Source of the DNA: Thiomicrorhabdus indica
GTDB lineage: Bacteria > Pseudomonadota > Gammaproteobacteria > Thiomicrospirales > Thiomicrospiraceae
NCBI RefSeq assembly: GCF_004293625.1
Contig: NZ_CP033040.1
Span: 310,001 to 374,000, forward strand
Reading direction: 5' to 3'
DNA length: 64,000 nt
A program made the translations under genes and the position numbers. Below are positions 55,594 through 64,000 of the stretch, piece after piece. The notes under the pieces were generated by a model. The model saw only the letters and a program-made list of their open reading frames with translations. It ran no database searches and was not told where the DNA came from. Position 1 is the stretch's first letter, and every line of letters starts with the position of its first letter.

Positions 55594-56079
55594 TTAGTCA
55601 TCTTTACGACGGTTCATAATATATGGGAAGCGCATGTGTCCAAAGCGCAAAATTAACACCGCAAAAGATAGTAAGGTAATGGTGCCTGCAATCGCAATCA
55701 TTTCCCACTCGGTTAGAGCTTTTAAGTCCAAAATGAGCAATCGAGCAAGCGCTACAATTGCAATATAAATTGGAAAACGGATGGGAAGTTTACCCGATTT
55801 CAAGTAAATCGCCACCATCGCGAGCACTTCGAGGTACAGGAACAGCAATAACAGGTCGCCGAGCGTGACAACGCCAGCCCCGATCATATGTAATACTTCG
55901 CGACCACCGGCAAAAACGGTTGCCACAGCAATCACGAATAGACCGATGTATTCAAAAATGTGAATCGCTTGGGCTAATAGACGGTCGTGCAGTGGACGTT
56001 GGTGTGAAGTGCGTTGGCCTTTAAAGTCAGTTGTATAGTTTTTCTCAGTTTCAGTGTTCTGAGAATCTATTTCGGGCAT
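55594..56079 (-). CDS. PsiE-family (phosphate-starvation-inducible) membrane protein
   Basis: A 161-aa protein with four hydrophobic helices (IFEYIGLFVIAVATVFAG; LGDLLLLFLYLEVLAMVAIY; PIYIAIVALARLLILDL; MIAIAGTITLLSFAVLIL), matching the PsiE family. Start set at ATG 56079, with AGGAG seven bases upstream on the minus strand; 56103 gives eight more residues. Function unknown beyond phosphate-stress links in enteric bacteria; no Pho box is seen. It reads towards purC 27 bases on. Confidence 0.8.
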   Translation of the reverse strand: MPEIDSQNTETEKNYTTDFKGQRTSHQRPLHDRLLAQAIHIFEYIGLFVIAVATVFAGGREVLHMIGAGVVTLGDLLLLFLYLEVLAMVAIYLKSGKLPIRFPIYIAIVALARLLILDLKALTEWEMIAIAGTITLLSFAVLILRFGHMRFPYIMNRRKDD

Positions 56080-56134
56080 CGGTGAGCTCCTTGAATCGTG
56101 CACTAGGGTGCGGTTCTTTCTATTGAAAGATTTT

Positions 56135-56162
56135 TTGCCATTTTAATGGATACTGTTAAAAT
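56135..56162 (+). promoter_or_regulatory. Candidate sigma-70 promoter of rpe
   Basis: TTGCCA (56135-56140), 16 bases, TAAAAT (56157-56162), about 43 bases before the rpe ATG. Good match to consensus but unproven. Confidence 0.45.
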
Positions 56163-56204
56163 GCACGAATTATTTTTTTGACAATTTTATCGAGGATTTA
56201 ACTG

Positions 56205-56909
56205 ATGGCTAAAAAAGAAAACTGGATTGCTCCGTCGATTCTTTCTGCGGATTTCGCGACACTAGGAAACGATGTTAAGGATGTGATTGCTGCCGGTGCA
56301 GATGTGGTTCACTTTGATGTAATGGATAACCACTATGTTCCTAACCTAACTATCGGGCCATTAGTTTGTGAATCTTTGAAAAACTTTATGGATCGTGAAG
56401 GCGTTAAAGCGCCGATTGATGTTCACCTAATGGTGAAACCTGTTGACCGCATTATTCCTGATTTCATTAATGCTGGTGCGGACTATGTGACTTTTCACCC
56501 GGAAGCGTCTGAACACATTGACCGTTCATTGGCGATGATTAAAGAGATGGGTGCTAAAGCAGGATTGGTATTCAACCCTCATACACCACTTCACTACCTA
56601 GAACACGTTATGGATAAAATCGACATGATTTTGATTATGTCAGTTAACCCAGGTTTTGGTGGTCAGTCTTTTATTCCTCAGGCGCTTGAGAAGTTGAAAG
56701 CGGCTCGTAAAATGATTGATGAATCAGGTCGTGATATCCGTTTGGAAATCGATGGTGGCGTTAAGGTTGAAAACATCGCTGAAGTAGCGGCCGCTGGGTG
56801 TGATACATTCGTTTCTGGTTCGGGCATTTTCGGTAAAGCGAATGCGTCAGATGCAAACCGTTACGACACAGTTATTCAGCAAATGCGTGATGAATTAGCA
56901 AAAGCTTAA
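56205..56909 (+). CDS. rpe: Ribulose-phosphate 3-epimerase
   Basis: Interconverts xylulose 5-phosphate and ribulose 5-phosphate in the Calvin cycle. The 234-aa TIM-barrel protein has [60 protein letters not shown] and [12 protein letters not shown]. Compared with common members, DNHYVPN replaces DGHFVPN, and it is slightly longer at the N-terminus. GAGG lies upstream of the ATG. Heavily biased codons suggest strong expression. First gene of the rpe-gph-trpEGD set. Confidence 0.95.
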   Translation: MAKKENWIAPSILSADFATLGNDVKDVIAAGADVVHFDVMDNHYVPNLTIGPLVCESLKNFMDREGVKAPIDVHLMVKPVDRIIPDFINAGADYVTFHPEASEHIDRSLAMIKEMGAKAGLVFNPHTPLHYLEHVMDKIDMILIMSVNPGFGGQSFIPQALEKLKAARKMIDESGRDIRLEIDGGVKVENIAEVAAAGCDTFVSGSGIFGKANASDANRYDTVIQQMRDELAKA

Positions 56910-56935
56910 TTCGTTACACAGAGCTTTTGTTGTCG

Positions 56936-56968
56936 CGCCAGCGTTTTCACTAGTAGTGAGCGCTGGCG
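56936..56968 (+). terminator. Hairpin between rpe and gph
   Basis: Outer stem CGCCAGCG (56936-56943) and CGCTGGCG (56961-56968) with an inner CACTA/TAGTG pair; only a weak T-rich tail follows. It could lower read-through from rpe into gph and trp genes. Confidence 0.55.
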
Positions 56969-56993
56969 TTGTTATTTCAAGATGAGAGAAAAA

Positions 56994-57674
56994 ATGGAAA
57001 AGTTACAACCAAGTTTCGTATTGATTGATTTGGATGGCACCTTAGTCGACTCGGTTCCCGATTTAACCTATTGTGTTGATGAAATGATGAAGCAACTGGA
57101 TATGCCGGTTCGTGGTGAAGCATCAGTTCGTCAATGGGTAGGAAATGGTGTTGAGCGTCTCGTTGAGCGTGCATTGATTAATTCTGTGGACGGTGAACCA
57201 GAACCAGAACTGTTTGCCAAAGCGATTCCTATTTTTAAAGAACTTTATGCGGTGAATAACTCCCAGCGTAGCTGTGTTTATGATGGCGTGGTCGAAGGCA
57301 TTGAATGGATGCAAGCGCAAGGCTATCGTGTAGCTTGTGTGACGAATAAAGCGGAGGCGTTTACGATTCCTCTGTTAAAAGACAAAGGTCTATTTGATTA
57401 CTTTGAAGTGATTGTATCGGGCGATACTTGCGAAAAGAAAAAGCCAGATCCCATGCCTTTACATCATGCCGCAAAACTTTTGGGTGAGTCGGCAGAAAAT
57501 GCATTGATGATTGGTGACTCTAAATCGGATGTGAAAGCCGCGCGAGCAGCAGGATTTCATATTTTTGCGATGACCTACGGTTACAATCATGGAGAAGATA
57601 TCCGCGATTATAATCCTGATGTTATTATGGACTCTTTTACAGAATTACCGAATTATTTGGTAGCAAAAGCTTAA
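56994..57674 (+). CDS. gph: Phosphoglycolate phosphatase
   Basis: Removes phosphate from 2-phosphoglycolate, the product of the RubisCO oxygenase reaction. The 226-aa HAD protein has motif I FVLIDLDGTLVDSVPDL, the cap-domain VGNGVERLVERAL, motif II VTNKAEAF, the Lys in KKKPDPMPL and motif IV MIGDSKSDVKAARAAG, all as in Gph. Start ATG 56994 has GAGAG upstream; the ATG at 56982 adds four residues. Next to rpe as in many proteobacteria; in an autotroph it supports photorespiration-like salvage. Confidence 0.93.
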   Translation: MEKLQPSFVLIDLDGTLVDSVPDLTYCVDEMMKQLDMPVRGEASVRQWVGNGVERLVERALINSVDGEPEPELFAKAIPIFKELYAVNNSQRSCVYDGVVEGIEWMQAQGYRVACVTNKAEAFTIPLLKDKGLFDYFEVIVSGDTCEKKKPDPMPLHHAAKLLGESAENALMIGDSKSDVKAARAAGFHIFAMTYGYNHGEDIRDYNPDVIMDSFTELPNYLVAKA

Positions 57675-57696
57675 CAGGCAGTTGATGGAGATTTCT

Positions 57697-57867
57697 ATGC
57701 CGAAAATTTTGTTATTTGTATGGCGATTATTGCAACAATTGACTAAGCCCTTCTGGTGTTCAGTGCTTGGTATTTGGCGTTGGTGGCAATTCCAACGTTG
57801 GCAATCGCAAGAAACTAAACTTGCCCATACAAACAGACAAATAACCGTAAAGGCAGAAGAGAAATGA
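57697..57867 (+). CDS. Small Trp-rich hydrophobic peptide coupled to trpE
   Basis: A 56-aa reading frame with GGAG seven bases before its ATG and a stop overlapping the trpE start (ATGA at 57864). Sequence begins [20 protein letters not shown] and continues [14 protein letters not shown]: five Trp among the first 40 residues. Possible readings are a small membrane protein, or a Trp-codon-rich leader-type peptide that sets trpE translation by tryptophan supply; it is much longer than classic TrpL leaders. No attenuator hairpins are visible in it. Confidence 0.5.
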   Translation: MPKILLFVWRLLQQLTKPFWCSVLGIWRWWQFQRWQSQETKLAHTNRQITVKAEEK

Positions 57868-59369
57868 CCACAAAAAATACTGCAGAAAATATTGAAACGT
57901 TGATAAAGCAAGGCTATAAGCGAGTGCCAGTCATGCGCACAGTTCTTGCTGATTTTGACACACCACTTAGTGTTTACCATAAGCTTGCGAATGGCAATTA
58001 TTCCTACCTTTTTGAATCGGTTCAAGGGGGCGAAAAATGGGGGCGTTACTCCATTATTGGCTTGCCTTGTGAACGACGAATTGAAGTTCATGGGCGACAG
58101 GTTCGAGAGTATCAGGGAGATGAGGTTTTACAGCATCAGGTTGCTGATGACCCTCTCGCTTGGATTGAAGCCTATCAAAATAGCTTTAAGGTTTTTGAAG
58201 ATGAAAACCTGCCGGCTTTCAGTGGTGGCCTAGTCGGTTATTTCGGTTATGACACGGTTCGTTACATTGAACCGCGTTTAGTTGAATCGGTTCCAGAAAA
58301 AGATGACATCGGTGCGCCGGATATTCAACTGTTGGTTTCGGAAGAGTTAGTCGTATTTGATAACTTATCCGGTCAAGTTCATGTGATTGTACATGCGGAT
58401 TTGAGCTTAGAGAATGCCTATGAACGAGCGGAGCAGCGTTTACAGGAACTGACTCAAAAATTATCAAAGGCTGTGAATTTACCGGCCGATATACAAAGCG
58501 TACGTCAAATTGATGAGCCGGATTTCGTTTCTAGCTTCGGTGAAGAGCCTTTCAAAGCTGCGGTCGCCAAAATTCAAGAGTATGTGTTGGCCGGTGATGC
58601 GATGCAAGTTGTGATTTCACAACAGATGTCTGTCGACTTTGAAGAAGACCCGATGGACTTGTATCGTGCATTACGTCATTTAAATCCATCGCCCTACATG
58701 TTTTATTTGAATTTGGGAGGTACCTACATTGTTGGTTCTTCCCCAGAAATCTTAGTGCGCTTAGAAGATGATACAGTCACCGTTCGTCCAATTGCTGGAA
58801 CTCGCCGTCGTGGTGTCGACGAAACCGCAGATTTGGCATTAGAACAAGATTTGTTAAATGATCCGAAAGAAATTGCGGAACATCTTATGTTGATTGATCT
58901 TGGGCGTAATGATGTTGGACGTATTGCAAAAATTGGTGAAGTTGAACTGACCGAAAAAATGCTTGTCGAACGCTATTCACATGTAATGCATATTGTTTCG
59001 AATGTGGAAGGCAAAATTAAAGATGACATGAGTGCAATGGATGTCCTTCGAGCAACTTTCCCGGCCGGTACCTTATCTGGAGCGCCGAAAATTCGAGCCA
59101 TGGAAATTATTGATGAGCTTGAACCGGTTAAGCGTGGCATTTACGGTGGTGCTGTCGGGTATTTAGGTTGGAATGGCAATATGGATACCGCGATTGCTAT
59201 TCGTACAGCAGTAATTCAGGATAATAAGCTTTTTGTCCAAGCAGGAGCGGGTGTGGTTGCTGATTCTAATCCTCAAGCAGAGTGGGATGAGACGATGAAT
59301 AAAGGGCGTGCGATTTTCCGAGCAGCGCAATTTGTGACCCAAGGCCTGCAAACTGAACCATCGAAATAA
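57864..59369 (+). CDS. trpE: Anthranilate synthase component I
   Basis: Forms anthranilate from chorismate with ammonia supplied by TrpG. The 501-aa protein has [20 protein letters not shown] with a Ser-rich tryptophan feedback pocket (LFESV), and the catalytic C-terminal region with [40 protein letters not shown] and [20 protein letters not shown]. The later [20 protein letters not shown] is also typical. Linked by overlap to the small Trp-rich frame upstream and followed by trpG after 24 bases. Imperfect palindromes at 58480 and 59061. Confidence 0.95.
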   Translation: MTTKNTAENIETLIKQGYKRVPVMRTVLADFDTPLSVYHKLANGNYSYLFESVQGGEKWGRYSIIGLPCERRIEVHGRQVREYQGDEVLQHQVADDPLAWIEAYQNSFKVFEDENLPAFSGGLVGYFGYDTVRYIEPRLVESVPEKDDIGAPDIQLLVSEELVVFDNLSGQVHVIVHADLSLENAYERAEQRLQELTQKLSKAVNLPADIQSVRQIDEPDFVSSFGEEPFKAAVAKIQEYVLAGDAMQVVISQQMSVDFEEDPMDLYRALRHLNPSPYMFYLNLGGTYIVGSSPEILVRLEDDTVTVRPIAGTRRRGVDETADLALEQDLLNDPKEIAEHLMLIDLGRNDVGRIAKIGEVELTEKMLVERYSHVMHIVSNVEGKIKDDMSAMDVLRATFPAGTLSGAPKIRAMEIIDELEPVKRGIYGGAVGYLGWNGNMDTAIAIRTAVIQDNKLFVQAGAGVVADSNPQAEWDETMNKGRAIFRAAQFVTQGLQTEPSK

Positions 59370-59393
59370 GACAGTAAGTTAGAGAAAAAAACT

Positions 59394-59981
59394 ATGTTAT
59401 TAATGATTGATAATTACGATTCATTTACCTACAACTTGGTGCAGTATTTCGGTGAATTAGGCCAAGAGGTTGTGGTACACCGCAATGACCAAATTGATTT
59501 AGAAACTATCCAAAGCTTAGAACCTGAATACTTAGTGATTTCACCGGGACCATGTACACCCACCGAAGCGGGTATTTCGGTTGAAGCGATTAAGCATTTC
59601 GCTGGAAAAATTCCCATTATGGGTGTGTGTCTTGGACACCAAGCGATTGGACAGGCATTTGGTGGGAAGATTGTTCGAGCGAAACAAGTGATGCATGGAA
59701 AAACTTCCCCTGTTTTCCATAAAGATTCTGGCATGTTTGCTCATTTACCGAACCCTGTAGAGGTTACTCGTTATCACTCACTGGTGATTGAACAGGATTC
59801 TTTGCCAGACTGTTTAGAGGTGACTGCTTGGACTCAGGATGAGAAGGACGGTTTAGATGAGATTATGGGTGTACGTCATAAAGAATTGCCTATTGAAGGT
59901 GTTCAGTTTCACCCAGAGTCTATATTGACCGAACAAGGTCATCAAATGTTGCGTAATTTTTTGGAACAACACACCCGCTAG
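59394..59981 (+). CDS. trpG: Anthranilate/aminodeoxychorismate synthase glutaminase component
   Basis: A 195-aa class I glutaminase that feeds ammonia to TrpE and may also serve PabB. It has [31 protein letters not shown], the catalytic Cys in [15 protein letters not shown], and the His/Glu pair in [11 protein letters not shown]. Follows trpE closely. As no separate pabA is in the window it could be bifunctional. Confidence 0.93.
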   Translation: MLLMIDNYDSFTYNLVQYFGELGQEVVVHRNDQIDLETIQSLEPEYLVISPGPCTPTEAGISVEAIKHFAGKIPIMGVCLGHQAIGQAFGGKIVRAKQVMHGKTSPVFHKDSGMFAHLPNPVEVTRYHSLVIEQDSLPDCLEVTAWTQDEKDGLDEIMGVRHKELPIEGVQFHPESILTEQGHQMLRNFLEQHTR

Positions 59982-59993
59982 TCTTAAATCTTC

Positions 59994-60087
59994 ACCGTTT
60001 CTCTGTATGAAAAGACGCCATAAACCCATCCTTGGGAGCTCGGCTCAGGCCATCCAGGCCTTCAACGTTTTTCTTACAGAGAACCGT
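59994..60087 (+). repeat. Structured intergenic repeat, shorter copy
   Basis: Outer arms ACCGTTTCTCTGTATGAAAA and TTTTTCTTACAGAGAACCGT pair imperfectly. Inside are AAAAGACGC, ATAAACCCATCC, CTCAGGCCATCC and GGCCTTCAACG, shared with 31111-31233 on the opposite strand. It lies between trpG and trpD, with a palindrome copy (60121) just after it. Confidence 0.65.
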
Positions 60088-60169
60088 TGAGATTGCTAGC
60101 ATCACCTTAATGTGATATCTACCGGCCGGTAAATGTTTAAAAGCCCTCATGCTTTCAAGGACACAAATA

Positions 60170-61189
60170 ATGGAACTAAAAATCGCTTTAGAAAAACTTT
60201 TGAATCGTCAAGATTTGACCTCCGACGAGATGGAATCAGTGATGCGTCAATTGATGACAGGTGAGGCATCTGATGCACAGATTGGTGCGGTTTTGGCAGC
60301 GTTGCGCATGAAAAGTGAAACCGTTGATGAAATCGCAGCGGCGGTCAGGGTAATGCGTTCATTAGCGACGGCAGTACATGTTAATGACAAAACCCATTTA
60401 GTTGATACTTGTGGTACTGGTGGTGATGGCGCTAAAACGTTTAATATTTCTACCGCATCAGCGTTTGTTGTTTCAGCCGCAGGCGCGACGGTCGCCAAAC
60501 ATGGCAATCGTTCGTTTTCTAGTAACTCGGGGAGTGCGGATGTTTTAGAGGCCGCCGGTGTAAATTTGAATCTGACGGCCAATCAAGTCGCGCATTGTGT
60601 CAATGAGCTGAACCTTGGTTTTATGTTTGCTCCGGCACATCATTCCGCAATGAAGCATGTCATTAACGCACGTAAAACTATGGGGGTTCGCACCATATTT
60701 AACATTCTTGGGCCGCTTACTAACCCTGCGGCTGCGCCTGCTCAGGTAATTGGTGTGTTTAATAAGGATTTGGGACCGGTATTTGCTGAAGTGCTCAAAC
60801 GTTTAGGTTCAAAGCATGTCATGGTAGTTGCCGCCGAAGATGGTTTAGATGAAATTTCTGTAGCCAGTAAGTCTTTTGTCACAGAGCTCAAAAATGGTGA
60901 GATTACTCAATGGGAAATCGATCCAAGTGATTATGATATGGATCATGTAGATTTAAGTTCATTATCGGTGGATTCGGCTCAGGAAAGTTTGAATATCATT
61001 CAGTCTGTTTTCTCAAATACCGATGGTGCTGCACACGATATTGTTTGCCTAAATGCCGGTGCTTCTATCTATGTTTCTGGTGTTGCAGAAAGCTTTGCCG
61101 AAGGTGTTCAACTCGCTCGTAAAGTGATTGCAGAAGGCTCAGCTCGTAAAAAACTGAATGATTTTATTGAAATGAGTCAGTCGTTTTAA
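60170..61189 (+). CDS. trpD: Anthranilate phosphoribosyltransferase
   Basis: Adds phosphoribose from PRPP to anthranilate. The 339-aa protein has the PRPP-binding VDTCGTGGDGAKTFNISTAS, KHGNRSFSSNSGSADVLEAAG, FMFAPAHHSAMKHV, RTIFNILGPLTNPA and DGLDEIS. AAGGA lies before ATG 60170; the longer ORF start at 60149 overlaps the repeat region. The usual trpC partner does not follow. Confidence 0.95.
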   Translation: MELKIALEKLLNRQDLTSDEMESVMRQLMTGEASDAQIGAVLAALRMKSETVDEIAAAVRVMRSLATAVHVNDKTHLVDTCGTGGDGAKTFNISTASAFVVSAAGATVAKHGNRSFSSNSGSADVLEAAGVNLNLTANQVAHCVNELNLGFMFAPAHHSAMKHVINARKTMGVRTIFNILGPLTNPAAAPAQVIGVFNKDLGPVFAEVLKRLGSKHVMVVAAEDGLDEISVASKSFVTELKNGEITQWEIDPSDYDMDHVDLSSLSVDSAQESLNIIQSVFSNTDGAAHDIVCLNAGASIYVSGVAESFAEGVQLARKVIAEGSARKKLNDFIEMSQSF

Positions 61190-61691
61190 TTGTCTTAATC
61201 AACTAGGTTTTTCTACCCGTTTGGGCACAAATACCGGCCGGTAGAGAATATTTCTAAAATATTCCAACGAAATTTCAGTGATTCATATCAGAATGATTTT
61301 CGGTTTGAGGCACTGGAATAACCTTCTCCTATAAGCACGCTGGCTATATATTTTCTTTCCTCTTCTTAATCTCAACCACACAAGATTTATCTCGTGGCTA
61401 GACCATTCCGATTTGCATTTATCCTTATAAGAGCTAGTGCTGGCCTGAATTTTGTTGGTACAACGCAGATTTAGATGATTTGTCGATACGCCTGCACCGA
61501 ATTGGAACATTTACGTTTTAGCTTCAGCTCAATAAGGGTGAAAGGTAAAGTTCGCACTCTCTACACTTGTATTCATGTTTTTACGTAAGTAAAGTGGTAA
61601 AAGGCTTTTAGGAAACTCTGATTCAATCATAGTTTCCTTAGCAGCAATCGTTTTGAATGGTTTGGTTTTTATTGTCTTTAAGTGGAGTTCT
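61190..61691. other. Intergenic stretch before the sucrose genes, no supported gene
   Basis: Contains a palindrome copy at 61233 that is 44 bases after the trpD stop, followed by a small GAATATT / AATATTC hairpin near 61246-61264. A 75-codon minus-strand frame at 61283-61510 has no family and no ribosome site, so I do not call it. No convincing promoter pair was found, though one must serve the sucrose-phosphate synthase gene. Confidence 0.6.
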
Positions 61692-63866
61692 ATGAATAAA
61701 CAGCGGTGTGATATTTCTATTGCCTTAATCAGTGTCCACGGCCTTATTCGTGGGAAAGATTTGGAGTTGGGGCGAGATGCGGATACCGGTGGTCAAACAC
61801 TTTACGTGGTTGAATTGGCTCAGGCTTTGGCGGAAAACCCAGAAGTTAGCCGAGTTGAGCTTTTTACTCGTTTGGTCAGAGACGATTGCGTGGATGATGA
61901 TTACCGTCAGCCAATTGAAAAGATTAGCGATAAGTTATCGATTGTGCGCATTGAAGCTGGGCCAGATGAATATATTTTTAAAGAACAGCTTTGGGATCAC
62001 CTTGATACTTTTTCCGATAATATGAAAGATTATTTTCGGCAACAGAACCACTTTCCGGATATTCTTCATAGCCATTATGCTGATGCAGGCTACGTTGGCA
62101 GTTTGCTGGCTAATCAAATGTCGATTCCTTTGATTCATACCGGCCACTCTCTAGGTCGAGTCAAGCGTGCACGTTTAATTGCTAGGGGCTTATCCTCTGA
62201 AGAAATTGAGTCGAAATATAATATGATTCGGCGGATTAATGCTGAAGAGTATGTACTGGCGACCGCTGAAAGGGTGATTACCAGTACTCATCAGGAGATT
62301 GAGGAGCAGTATGAGATTTACGACTTTTATCAACCTGAACAGATGCGAGTATTGCCGCCTGGAACCGATTTAAAACACTTTAAACCACCAATTGGTGGTG
62401 AGTTGGAAACACCTCTTCAACAACGATTGGTGTATTCTCTAAAAAATCCTGATAAGCCTATTATTCTCGCTCTTTCCCGTCCAGATCCTCGCAAAAATAT
62501 TGCCGCTTTAATTGAAGCTTATGGATTGTCTGAAAGATTACAGGAAACCGCCAATTTGGTGATTGTGGCAGGTAATCGTGATGATGTAGAAGATTTGGAA
62601 TCAGGAGCTCAGCAAGTATTTCAAGATATTTGGTCAATGATTGACCGCTACGATTTATATGGCAAGGTGGCTTTGCCGAAACACCATAGTCGGGATGAAG
62701 TTGAATTGATTTATCGGATTGCAGCTGCATCTGGAGGCGTATTTGTCAATCCGGCATTAACCGAGCCTTTTGGGTTAACGCTGATTGAAGCGGCTGCTTC
62801 TGGATTACCGCTGGTTGCAACTGAAGATGGTGGTCCTAGAGATATTATGGGCAACTGCCAAAATGGTCTTTTGATTGATCCATTGGAGCCACAAACCATT
62901 ACAGATGCATTATTACAAATGTTTGATAATCCTTCGCAAACCCGTCGAATGGTCAAAAATGGCTTGAAAGGTGTAGAAGCGCACTATGCGTGGCCGGCAC
63001 ATGCTCAGCGTTACCTGCAATTAATTTGTCCGCTGATCGAAAAAGCAGAGCAGCTTGAGCATCGCCCAACAACACGACGTTCTGCTGTTTACAAAGATAG
63101 AGCTCTGGTAACTTGCCTCGATCAGAATTTGATGGGGAAACCTGACTCCTTAAAATCGCTTCTCTCTCTACTAAAACAGAATCGAAAATCGACATTGTTT
63201 ATTGTCGCCACTGGTCGTCGATTGGATTCGGCCTTGCGTCTCCTTAAGCAATATCGGATTTCCGAACCGGATATTTTGATTACCAGTGGAGGTACTGAGA
63301 TTAATTATGCACCGAAACTGACAACCGACAAGGCATGGATGAATCATATTGATTACCATTGGCCGCGACATAAAATTAAAAGTTTATTGGACACGCACCC
63401 CGGTTTGACCTGTCAGCCTAAATCTGAGCAGACGCCTTTTAAAATCAGCTATTACATGAATAATGAAGTCACTGATGTCGAACATATTAAAGGGTTATTA
63501 CATCAGGAAGATTACTCGGTAAATGTACAGTTTTCTTTTGGCAAGTATCTGGATGTTTTGCCAATGCGTGCTTCTAAAGGTATGGCGTTACGTTATGTCG
63601 CTGACCGTTGGCAGATTCCGTTGAATCGTATCTTGGTAGCCGGAGGTTCGGGTGCTGACGAAGATATGATGCGAGGCAATACATTGGCTGCAGTGGTCGC
63701 AAACCGGCATGATGAAGAATTATCGCAATTGCACGAAATTGAACGAATTTATTATGCGAGAAACTCTTATGAAGAGGGGATTATAGAGGCAATCGAGCAT
63801 TATGACTTCTTTGGTAAATGTCGACCGCCTGAAAGAGGTGATGTCACAGGAGAGGTTGAAGAATGA
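61692..63866 (+). CDS. Sucrose-phosphate synthase with degenerate C-terminal phosphatase-like domain
   Basis: Makes sucrose 6-phosphate from UDP- or ADP-glucose and fructose 6-phosphate. Residues about 1-460 are a GT4 GT-B domain (LISVHGLIRGKDLELGRDADTGGQ; HSHYADAGYVGSLLANQM; LALSRPDPRKNIAALIEAYG; E-x7-E in TEPFGLTLIEAA). About 480-700 is a HAD domain resembling sucrose-phosphatase, but motif I reads TCLDQNLMG with the nucleophile Asp replaced by Cys, and motif IV reads GGSGADEDMM. So that domain is probably not catalytic. ATG 61692 has GGAG six bases upstream; 61653 is in frame but unsupported. A separate phosphatase gene overlaps the end (ATGA). Confidence 0.88.
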   Translation: MNKQRCDISIALISVHGLIRGKDLELGRDADTGGQTLYVVELAQALAENPEVSRVELFTRLVRDDCVDDDYRQPIEKISDKLSIVRIEAGPDEYIFKEQLWDHLDTFSDNMKDYFRQQNHFPDILHSHYADAGYVGSLLANQMSIPLIHTGHSLGRVKRARLIARGLSSEEIESKYNMIRRINAEEYVLATAERVITSTHQEIEEQYEIYDFYQPEQMRVLPPGTDLKHFKPPIGGELETPLQQRLVYSLKNPDKPIILALSRPDPRKNIAALIEAYGLSERLQETANLVIVAGNRDDVEDLESGAQQVFQDIWSMIDRYDLYGKVALPKHHSRDEVELIYRIAAASGGVFVNPALTEPFGLTLIEAAASGLPLVATEDGGPRDIMGNCQNGLLIDPLEPQTITDALLQMFDNPSQTRRMVKNGLKGVEAHYAWPAHAQRYLQLICPLIEKAEQLEHRPTTRRSAVYKDRALVTCLDQNLMGKPDSLKSLLSLLKQNRKSTLFIVATGRRLDSALRLLKQYRISEPDILITSGGTEINYAPKLTTDKAWMNHIDYHWPRHKIKSLLDTHPGLTCQPKSEQTPFKISYYMNNEVTDVEHIKGLLHQEDYSVNVQFSFGKYLDVLPMRASKGMALRYVADRWQIPLNRILVAGGSGADEDMMRGNTLAAVVANRHDEELSQLHEIERIYYARNSYEEGIIEAIEHYDFFGKCRPPERGDVTGEVEE

Positions 63867-64000
63867 AGCTTTTGCTTTGTACAGATATGGATCGCACTGT
63901 GATTCCTAATGGACATCAACTAGAAGCCCCTGAAGCACGGCAAAATTTCAGACAGTTTTGTGCCGACCCTTCTGTAACTTTGGTGTATGTAACGGGGCGC
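63863..64000 (+). CDS. Sucrose-phosphate phosphatase-like HAD gene, cut by the window edge
   Basis: Only the first 46 codons are present. They begin KLLLCTDMDRTVIPNG with an intact DxDxT HAD motif and reach VTLVYVTGR (motif II region). The ATG overlaps the TGA of the synthase, so it is coupled. It should remove phosphate from sucrose 6-phosphate, supplying the activity missing in the fused domain upstream. Full length and specificity cannot be judged. Confidence 0.7.
   Translation, partial: MKLLLCTDMDRTVIPNGHQLEAPEARQNFRQFCADPSVTLVYVTGR

Noticed and set aside
57645-58091. 148-codon antisense ORF over trpE and the small peptide
   Set aside because: Shadow of trpE coding bias; no family and no start signal.
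61283-61510. 75-codon minus-strand ORF before the sucrose genes
   Set aside because: No family, no ribosome site, low-complexity basic composition; likely chance.

Overview
The window looks like chromosomal DNA of a sulfur-oxidising, obligately autotrophic gammaproteobacterium of the Hydrogenovibrio / Thiomicrorhabdus / Thiomicrospira group. The basis is a complete alpha-carboxysome locus with form IA RubisCO, a SulP-type transporter next to it, a CbbR-type regulator, a Calvin/glycolysis gene train, moderate GC and the gene families present. The genus is inferred; no rRNA or other marker gene is in the window. I see no phage, plasmid, complete IS element, CRISPR array, rRNA or tRNA.

Layout. 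(1) 0.3-6.0 kb: a glucosylglycerate module made of a glucosyl-3-phosphoglycerate synthase-like GT, a matching HAD phosphatase, a GH13_18 phosphorylase and a glycerate kinase. Together they could make, phosphorolyse and recycle glucosylglycerate. (2) 6-16 kb: housekeeping and stress genes (DUF2892 protein, Glu/Leu dehydrogenase coupled to an EAL protein, thioredoxin-like protein, SOD, YcgL, CCA-adding enzyme, SMR pump) and a 265-bp MITE-like element. (3) 16.2-20.4 kb: a minus-strand envelope export operon (ABC ATPase, FtsX-type permease, LolA-like protein, outer-membrane protein). (4) 20.6-27.3 kb: PAS-GGDEF cyclase, haem protein and an RND efflux pair. (5) 27.7-35.3 kb: tkt, gap, pgk, pyk, fba. 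(6) 35.6-38.2 kb: a large chemoreceptor. (7) 38.7-51.6 kb: carboxysome region: cbbL, cbbS, csoS2, csoSCA, csoS4A, csoS4B, three csoS1 paralogues, a ferritin-like gene, acRAF, a small basic protein resembling an orphan McdB, a SulP transporter, rdgB coupled to csoS1D, cbbR and a gene I identify as an iota-class carbonic anhydrase. (8) 51.7-61.2 kb: GT4 and metallophosphoesterase, bioD-purC-psiE, then rpe-gph-(small peptide)-trpE-trpG-trpD. (9) 61.7-64 kb: sucrose-phosphate synthase and the start of a sucrose-phosphatase-like gene, cut by the window edge.

How it fits together. The SulP protein may supply bicarbonate. Two unrelated carbonic anhydrase families (CsoSCA and the iota-type protein) sit in the same locus as the RubisCO and shell genes. 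tkt, gap, pgk, fba and rpe run the Calvin cycle, gph salvages phosphoglycolate, and pyk leads carbon out to pyruvate. Two carbon sinks, glucosylglycerate and sucrose, lie at the two ends.

The clearest unexplained signal is the perfect 10-bp palindrome ACCGGCCGGT. I count 32 exact copies in 64 kb where about 0.03 is expected by chance. In genes it usually reads Pro-Ala-Gly. Between genes it usually lies just after stop codons, and in two places paired copies build a terminator-like hairpin. It is absent from 35.4 to 46.1 kb. The other main lead is the iota-type carbonic anhydrase, whose N-terminal extension carries a short motif resembling the CsoS2 repeats.
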